The translations under genes and the position numbers were made by a program. From assembly GCF_022870905.1 (NCBI RefSeq), contig NZ_CP091510.1, positions 1 to 64,000 on the forward strand: 64,000 nucleotides of DNA. The letters run 5' to 3'. The notes beneath the pieces are model-generated. The model saw nothing but the letters and a program-made list of their open reading frames with translations, was not told the DNA's origin and did not search any database. The stretch's first letter is position 1, and every line of letters starts with the position of its first letter. Shown in pieces: positions 57,468 through 64,000 of this stretch. The DNA comes from Neisseria arctica (GTDB lineage: Bacteria; Pseudomonadota; Gammaproteobacteria; Burkholderiales; Neisseriaceae).

Positions 57468-58001
57468 ATGGCAGAGTTCGCAACCATCGCCAGACCGTAT
57501 GCAAAAGCATTATTCGGTTTGGCACAAGAGAAAAACCAAATCGAGTCTTGGTTGGGCGGACTTGAACAACTGGCAACAATCGTGCAGCAACCCAAAGTTG
57601 CCGCGCTGATTGAGCAACCCGAACAATCTTCTGCTGAAAAAGCCGCTACGCTGATTCAACTGGTAGGTATTACAGATACCGGCTTGGAAAATTTTTTAGC
57701 AGTATTGGCCGAGCAGAAGCGTCTTCAGGTTTTGCCTGAAATTTATGCACAATACCAAGACCTAACCCTGGCATTAAACCGAACCAAACGTGCTATTATT
57801 TATAGTGCCTACCCTTTGGAAGCACAGCAATTAGCCGAATTAACAGCTGATTTGCAGCAACGTTTCAATACGGCACTTGAGGTTGGCACGGAAGTTGATC
57901 CGGAGTTGATCGGCGGTGTGAAGGTGGAAATCGGTGACCAGGTGTTGGACTTGTCGCTGCAAGGCAAATTACAAGCTTTGTATGCGGCTATGACAAATTA
58001 G
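57468..58001 (+). CDS. atpH: ATP synthase F1 subunit delta
   Basis: Joins the b stalk to the top of F1. The 177-residue protein opens [20 protein letters not shown] and ends [29 protein letters not shown], the family signature. ATG is 4 bp after atpF. Confidence 0.95.
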   Translation: MAEFATIARPYAKALFGLAQEKNQIESWLGGLEQLATIVQQPKVAALIEQPEQSSAEKAATLIQLVGITDTGLENFLAVLAEQKRLQVLPEIYAQYQDLTLALNRTKRAIIYSAYPLEAQQLAELTADLQQRFNTALEVGTEVDPELIGGVKVEIGDQVLDLSLQGKLQALYAAMTN

Positions 58002-58011
58002 GAGAGTTTTC

Positions 58012-59559
58012 ATGCAGCTTAATCCTGCTGAAATTAGCGATTTGATTAAAGCCAAAATCGAAAATTTATCAGTTGATGCAGAAGTCCGCACTCGCGGTAC
58101 CGTTATTTCTGTAACTGATGGTATTGTTCGTATTTACGGCTTATCAGACGTTATGCAAGGTGAAATGCTCGAATTCCCCGGCAATACTTTCGGCTTAGCC
58201 ATGAACTTGGAGCGTGACTCCGTAGGCGCCGTTATATTGGGTGAGTATGAGCATATTAAAGAGGGCGATACAGTAACTTGTACCGGTCGTATCTTGGAAG
58301 TACCAATCGGTCGTGAACTGGTTGGTCGCGTTGTCGACGCATTGGGTCGTCCCATTGACGGTAAAGGCCCGATCAATACAGCACAAACTGCCCCGATTGA
58401 GAAAATCGCCCCGGGTGTAATCGCGCGTCAGTCAGTAGACCAGCCGATGCAAACCGGTTTGAAAGCGATTGATTCTATGGTGCCTATTGGCCGTGGTCAA
58501 CGTGAGTTGATCATTGGTGACCGTCAAACTGGTAAAACCGCTGTGGCACTGGATGCGATCGTTAACCAAAAAGGTACCGGTGTTGTATGTATTTATGTTG
58601 CTGTTGGCCAAAAAGCTTCTTCAATCGCAAACGTAGTGCGTAAGCTGGAAGAGCATGGTGCCATGGAGCATACAATTGTTGTTGCTGCTACTGCATCAGA
58701 AGCTGCGGCTTTGCAATTTATTGCACCTTATGCCGGCTGTACCATGGGAGAATTCTTCCGTGACCGTGGTGAAGATGCTTTGATTGTATATGATGACTTG
58801 TCTAAGCAAGCTGTCGCATATCGTCAAATTTCTCTATTGCTGCGTCGTCCTCCTGGCCGTGAAGCATACCCTGGTGACGTTTTCTATTTGCACAGCCGCT
58901 TGCTAGAGCGTGCAGCACGTATTAATGCTGACGAAGTAGAGAAATTGACCAATGGCGAAGTAAAAGGTAAAACAGGTTCATTGACTGCATTACCGATTAT
59001 TGAAACGCAAGCCGGTGATGTATCTGCATTCGTGCCGACCAACGTGATTTCTATTACCGACGGCCAGATCTTTTTGGAAACCGACTTGTTTAACTCGGGT
59101 ATTCGCCCCGCTATCAATGCAGGTATTTCCGTATCTCGCGTAGGTGGCGCTGCACAAACTAAAGTCATCAAAAAACTGGGTGGTGGTATCCGGTTGGCAT
59201 TGGCTCAATACCGTGAGTTGGCGGCATTCTCGCAATTTGCATCGGATTTGGACGAAGCAACCCGCAAACAGCTTCAGCATGGTGAAGTAGTAACCGAACT
59301 TATGAAGCAAAAGCAATTCAGCACATTGAATACTGCTGAAATGGCTTTGACTTTGTGGGCAATTAACAATGGTTCATATGCAGACGTACCTGTATCTAAG
59401 GCGCTGGCATTTGAGCGTGAGTTCCTCAGTTACGTACGTACCCAGCTGCCTGCAGTATTAGATGCAATCAATGCTTCGGGTGCGATGTCTGATGACAATG
59501 AAAAAGCCCTGACCGAAGCCATGAAAACTTTCAAAGCTTCTTATAGCTACCAAGCCTAA
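58012..59559 (+). CDS. atpA: ATP synthase F1 subunit alpha
   Basis: Non-catalytic nucleotide-binding subunit of F1, 515 residues. The N-terminal part [19 protein letters not shown] binds delta. Walker A is [15 protein letters not shown], the signature is near [19 protein letters not shown], and the Arg of VSRVG reaches the catalytic site in beta. GGAG lies before the ATG, 10 bp after atpH. Confidence 0.97.
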   Translation: MQLNPAEISDLIKAKIENLSVDAEVRTRGTVISVTDGIVRIYGLSDVMQGEMLEFPGNTFGLAMNLERDSVGAVILGEYEHIKEGDTVTCTGRILEVPIGRELVGRVVDALGRPIDGKGPINTAQTAPIEKIAPGVIARQSVDQPMQTGLKAIDSMVPIGRGQRELIIGDRQTGKTAVALDAIVNQKGTGVVCIYVAVGQKASSIANVVRKLEEHGAMEHTIVVAATASEAAALQFIAPYAGCTMGEFFRDRGEDALIVYDDLSKQAVAYRQISLLLRRPPGREAYPGDVFYLHSRLLERAARINADEVEKLTNGEVKGKTGSLTALPIIETQAGDVSAFVPTNVISITDGQIFLETDLFNSGIRPAINAGISVSRVGGAAQTKVIKKLGGGIRLALAQYRELAAFSQFASDLDEATRKQLQHGEVVTELMKQKQFSTLNTAEMALTLWAINNGSYADVPVSKALAFEREFLSYVRTQLPAVLDAINASGAMSDDNEKALTEAMKTFKASYSYQA

Positions 59560-59583
59560 GAGCATTGATGAAAGGAGTCTGAA

Positions 59584-60459
59584 ATGGCAGTAGGAAAAGA
59601 GATTCTCACCAAAATCCGTAGTGTTCAAAATACCCAAAAGATCACTAAAGCGATGCAGATGGTGTCAACCTCTAAAATGCGGAAGACTCAAGAGCGGATG
59701 CGCTTGGCGCGTCCGTATGCTGAAAAAGTACGCTCGGTAATGGGTCATTTGGCCCAAACCGACTCCGATCACGGCATCAAGCTGTTGGCGCCGCGCAAAA
59801 GTGTTAAGCGCGCAGGTTTCATTCTTATTACGACCGATAAAGGTTTATGTGGTGGTTTGAATGCAAACGTGTTGAAGAAATTCTTAGGTAAAGTACAGGA
59901 ATATCATCAACAAGGCGTTGAAGTAGAAGTCGTATGTTTGGGTAGCAAAGGTTTGGCTGCATGCCAGCGCATTGGTATGAATGTGATTGCCAGTGCAACC
60001 AATTTGGGTGATACGCCTAAGTTGGAAATGCTGGTGGGCCCGCTTACAGAAATCTTTCAACGTTACGAAGATGAAAAACTTGATGTTATTCATCTGGTTT
60101 ACTCTGGCTTTGTAAATACAATGCGCCAAGAGCCTCGTATGGAAGTATTACTGCCTATTGGTGCCGAAACATTGGAAGAGGGCAGCCTCAGCAATGAGTA
60201 TAAATGGGACTATCGTTTCGAGCCCAGTGCAAGCACTGTGTTGGAATATTTGGTCCGCCGTTATTTAGAGTCTGTGGTATATCAGGCATTGAGCGACAAT
60301 ATGGCTTCTGAGCAGGCCGCACGTATGGTGGCAATGAAAGCAGCTACTGATAATGCGGGCAATGCAATTAAAGAGTTGCGCTTGGTATACAATAAATCGC
60401 GGCAAGCTGCGATTACCACAGAGTTGTCAGAAATTGTGGCAGGTGCCGCCGCTGTTTAA
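59584..60459 (+). CDS. atpG: ATP synthase F1 subunit gamma
   Basis: Central rotor shaft, 291 residues. The N-terminal helix VGKEILTKIRSVQNTQKITKAMQMVSTSKM and the C-terminal helix ARMVAMKAATDNAGNAIKELRLVYNKSRQAAITTELSEIVAGA pair as a coiled coil; the middle has LITTDKGLCGGLNANV. AAGGAG precedes the ATG. Confidence 0.97.
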   Translation: MAVGKEILTKIRSVQNTQKITKAMQMVSTSKMRKTQERMRLARPYAEKVRSVMGHLAQTDSDHGIKLLAPRKSVKRAGFILITTDKGLCGGLNANVLKKFLGKVQEYHQQGVEVEVVCLGSKGLAACQRIGMNVIASATNLGDTPKLEMLVGPLTEIFQRYEDEKLDVIHLVYSGFVNTMRQEPRMEVLLPIGAETLEEGSLSNEYKWDYRFEPSASTVLEYLVRRYLESVVYQALSDNMASEQAARMVAMKAATDNAGNAIKELRLVYNKSRQAAITTELSEIVAGAAAV

Positions 60460-60483
60460 GGCGGGGCCTTGCACTTAAAATAG

Positions 60484-61890
<1,407 letters not shown>

Positions 61891-61900
61891 GGAGGTCGGC

Positions 61901-62326
61901 ATGAGCATCATGCAAGTTGAGGTGGTTAGTAACGAGCAAAATATTTTCTCGGGCGAGGCATCTTTCGTTGTAGTGCCTACCGTGACTGGCGAGCTCGGTA
62001 TTTACCCGCGACATGAGCCGATCATGAGTTTAGTACGTCCGGGTACTTTGCGTCTAACAGTACCCGGTTCAGCAGAGGAAGTATTAGTTGCAGTTTCCGG
62101 GGGAGTTTTGGAAGTGCAACCGAATAGACTGACTGTGTTAGCCGACGTGGCTGTACGTACTGCAGAAATGGATCAAGCGCGCGCTGAAGAGGCGAAGAAA
62201 GCGGCTGAAGCCAATATTGCTAAAGCCCAAGATGATGAGTCTTTGGCGAAAGCGCATGCGGCATTAGCAGCAGCAATTGCCCAGTTAAAAACGCTTGATT
62301 ATATTCGCTCACAGAAAAACAAATAG
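61901..62326 (+). CDS. atpC: ATP synthase F1 subunit epsilon
   Basis: Rotor subunit and ATPase inhibitor, 141 residues: beta-sandwich (MQVEVVSNEQNIFSGEASFV, ELGIYPRHEPIMSLVRPGTL) followed by a two-helix C-terminal domain (AEEAKKAAEANIAKAQDDESLAKAHAALAAAIAQLK). It is the last gene of the operon. AGGAGG overlaps the leader, and a strong terminator follows. Confidence 0.96.
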   Translation: MSIMQVEVVSNEQNIFSGEASFVVVPTVTGELGIYPRHEPIMSLVRPGTLRLTVPGSAEEVLVAVSGGVLEVQPNRLTVLADVAVRTAEMDQARAEEAKKAAEANIAKAQDDESLAKAHAALAAAIAQLKTLDYIRSQKNK

Positions 62327-62338
62327 TTGTTTGTTGAT

Positions 62339-62366
62339 AAAAAGCACGGTTTTTACCGTGCTTTTT
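62339..62366 (+). terminator. Terminator of the atp operon
   Basis: AAAAAGCACGGT, 4-nt loop, ACCGTGCTTTTTT: 12-bp stem with T-tail, 12 bp past the atpC stop. Confidence 0.92.
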
Positions 62367-62777
62367 TATTTGAGCACGATTGATCAACGATATTTCCGGT
62401 TATGATGAACAATAGTTTTTGAGCTGATTCGGATAGGTCATAAATGAAAATTGTCAGCTTGTTATAAATTGGTCTAAGTAAGCTTAGGCATAGAATGTTT
62501 TAGCTACCCTTATTGATTTATTAATTATCGTGTAAAAATTGGGTACGGAGCTCGCTTATTACTTGTAAGTCGTAGAACATCATAGGGCTTACTCGTATTA
62601 TGTATATTTGTTTTTTGGTAGCTATGATTTATGTTGCGAATATATTTAATCATCTAATATCATGAATATAATTTTTATTAGTATTGATATAGGGGCAACC
62701 AATTAGACAATGTAATTATTAAGATATTAGGCATAAAATATTAAATACATTTGGATTGTTATATATTGATTGCCGTG

Positions 62778-62806
62778 GCCGTCTGGAATTTCCAGACGGC
62801 TTTTAT
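62778..62806 (+). terminator. Hairpin of a variant uptake sequence (GCCGTCTGGAA)
   Basis: GCCGTCTGGAA and its exact complement around a 1-nt centre, followed by TTTTATTTTT. Each arm has one extra G compared with the canonical GCCGTCTGAA. Confidence 0.7.
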
Positions 62807-63106
62807 TTTTAGAGGGAATTGCCTACAAAGATAAGGAGGGGTGCGGTGTACGATTTGTTGGTTGTATAGGTAATATCGATAATGTATAGCTTATATTTGC
62901 AAGTGTTTAGGTAATTTCAATGGTTTTTCGGAGGTTTTATTAAATTTTATTTTAATAAATGAAAATAGCTGTATTTTATAAATTCAGATTGATAATAAAG
63001 AAATAAGATAAATTATTTAATAAATAAATTAATTATCAATAGGTTATTTATTATTGAGAGTTATTTTTGGTAAGTGAAATATTTTTGAATTTTTTTAAAT
63101 AATTAT

Positions 63107-63122
63107 ATGACACCGATGTCAT
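63107..63122. promoter_or_regulatory. Operator-like palindrome upstream of the LacI-type gene
   Basis: ATGACACCGATGTCAT: 16 bp, symmetric in 14 positions, with central CG, the usual design of LacI/GalR-family operators. It lies 54 bp before the regulator start, so autoregulation is likely; binding is inferred. Confidence 0.5.
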
Positions 63123-63175
63123 TTTTGTGATACGCTGCTGTTAATCTTATTCAATATAACTAATAGCTCATAAAA

Positions 63176-64000
63176 ATGGTTACGATTTATGATGTTGCGC
63201 GCTTGGCAGGTGTTTCTCCTAAAACTGTTAGCAGGGTATTAAATCAAGATGCTGCAGTGCGTGATAAGACGCAGGCGTCAGTACGCCGGGCCATGGTTGA
63301 GCTTGGCTATATTCCTTCTTCCGCCGCTCGAACAATGCGCTCTAAAAATTCAGGTTTGGTTGGTTTGATTACAGGTGCGATTTCAAGGCCGTCCGAGGAA
63401 ATTACCTCTGGTGGTTTGCCGGATATGTTTTTGATACAGGGTGCCCAAAAAGTAATGGCGGCTGCAGGTAAAATATTGATGATTGCCGATACGGGCGGGA
63501 AATCGGAGCAAGTCGAGCACTTAATCCGTACTTTTTTACAGTATCGGGCAGAAGGCATACTTTATGTAGCCGGTTCACACCAAAGGGTAGACTTGCCGAA
63601 AATTTCAGGCAAGTACCCAATTGTTCTATTGAACTGCTTCGATGATGAGGGAACTCCAGCGGTGATTCCCGATGACCGTTACGGTCAGTATCTGTTGACG
63701 CGCGAATTGTTAAACCAAGGGCACCGCCGCATTGCGTATTTGACTTTGCCGCCGGATGTTGTTGCAACCCGTTTGCGGGTGGCCGGCTACGGTGATGCTT
63801 TGCTTGAGGCTGGTATCGGGTCAGATGAGAGCCTGATTGTGGCAGGTTATCCTGATGCACAAAACCGTAGTGAGGATTTGCAGGCGGCAATTGAACGTGT
63901 TTTGTCGCTTGCGGAACCGCCTACGGTATTGTGCTGTGGTAATGATGAGATGGCTTTGCGGGCCTACGGTATTTTGCGTACACGTGGTTTGAAAGTTCCC
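63176..64000 (+). CDS. LacI-family transcriptional regulator (partial, runs off the window)
   Basis: The first 275 codons are present. The N-terminal helix-turn-helix TIYDVARLAGVSPKTVSRVLN and hinge region ELGYIPSSAARTMRSKNSG are clear LacI-family features, followed by the periplasmic-binding-protein-like sensor domain (VGLITGAI, GILYVAG, VIPDDRYGQYLLTRELLNQGHRRIAYLTLP, CGNDEMALRAYGIL). The ligand, probably a sugar or sugar acid, cannot be told because the regulated genes lie beyond 64000. The start is ATG 63176. Confidence 0.9.
   Translation, partial: MVTIYDVARLAGVSPKTVSRVLNQDAAVRDKTQASVRRAMVELGYIPSSAARTMRSKNSGLVGLITGAISRPSEEITSGGLPDMFLIQGAQKVMAAAGKILMIADTGGKSEQVEHLIRTFLQYRAEGILYVAGSHQRVDLPKISGKYPIVLLNCFDDEGTPAVIPDDRYGQYLLTRELLNQGHRRIAYLTLPPDVVATRLRVAGYGDALLEAGIGSDESLIVAGYPDAQNRSEDLQAAIERVLSLAEPPTVLCCGNDEMALRAYGILRTRGLKVP

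Larger units (their letters stand above)
62327..63175. other. Long AT-rich gap between atpC and the LacI-type regulator
   Basis: 849 bp with no credible gene on either strand. It contains the atp terminator (62339-62366), a hairpin of a variant uptake sequence (62778-62800) and an operator-like palindrome (63107-63122). The 62900-63100 part is extremely AT-rich. I see nothing else that I can name. Confidence 0.6.

Overview
This 64 kb window is bacterial chromosome from the genus Neisseria or a very close Neisseriaceae relative. The evidence is the many copies of the DNA uptake sequence GCCGTCTGAA, mostly in its AT- and AG-extended 12-mer forms, singly in gaps, inside genes and as inverted pairs acting as terminators. 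Gene content and the 16S/23S/5S sequences agree. I cannot name the species. The pilin locus that neighbours lpxC in N. meningitidis and N. gonorrhoeae is absent here; lpxC is followed by gapA.

Layout. 0-8 kb: mltA, ggt, lpxC, gapA, a decayed gene and trmO. 8-16.5 kb: pncA, waaC, etfBA, then a 3.4 kb block (yigZ, a LOG-family gene, an RluA-type pseudouridine synthase, a secreted protein) bracketed by two identical inverted IS1016-type elements, each with its own 8-bp target duplication. 16.5-21 kb: small Ala-rich lipoprotein, tRNA-Lys, M48 protease, truC, rsgA. 21-29.4 kb: hrpA cut in two by an insertion carrying a Fic-domain gene, followed by an AT-rich DUF262 + HEPN gene pair. 29.5-34 kb: murA and mutS. 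34.3-40 kb: a complete rRNA operon (16S, tRNA-Ile, tRNA-Ala, 23S, 5S). 40-47.5 kb: thiB, a HAD nucleotidase, a small lipoprotein, glmU, an AT-rich island (decayed gene, XAC2610-like lipoprotein, T4-type lysozyme), glmS. 47.6-54 kb: a TPR/DUF2971-like gene, polA, and a yhiN-like flavoprotein overlapping a GIY-YIG gene. 54-62.3 kb: parB and the full F1Fo ATP synthase operon atpIBEFHAGDC. The window ends inside a LacI-family regulator.

How it fits together. glmU and glmS (UDP-GlcNAc supply), murA, lpxC, waaC and mltA form a cell-envelope theme. parB, two perfect parS sites and several perfect DnaA boxes in AT-rich gaps suggest that the window lies near the replication origin, although dnaA is not present.

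The most interesting accessory material is (1) the Fic insertion in hrpA with the adjacent DUF262/HEPN module, a candidate toxin or defence cluster; (2) the lysozyme/lipoprotein pair between glmU and glmS, which looks like an interbacterial effector and its periplasmic immunity protein; (3) the TPR/DUF2971-like protein; and (4) the two IS copies whose transposase needs slippage at an A7 run. Coordinates and motifs were read by eye; family names come from motif recognition, not from a database search.
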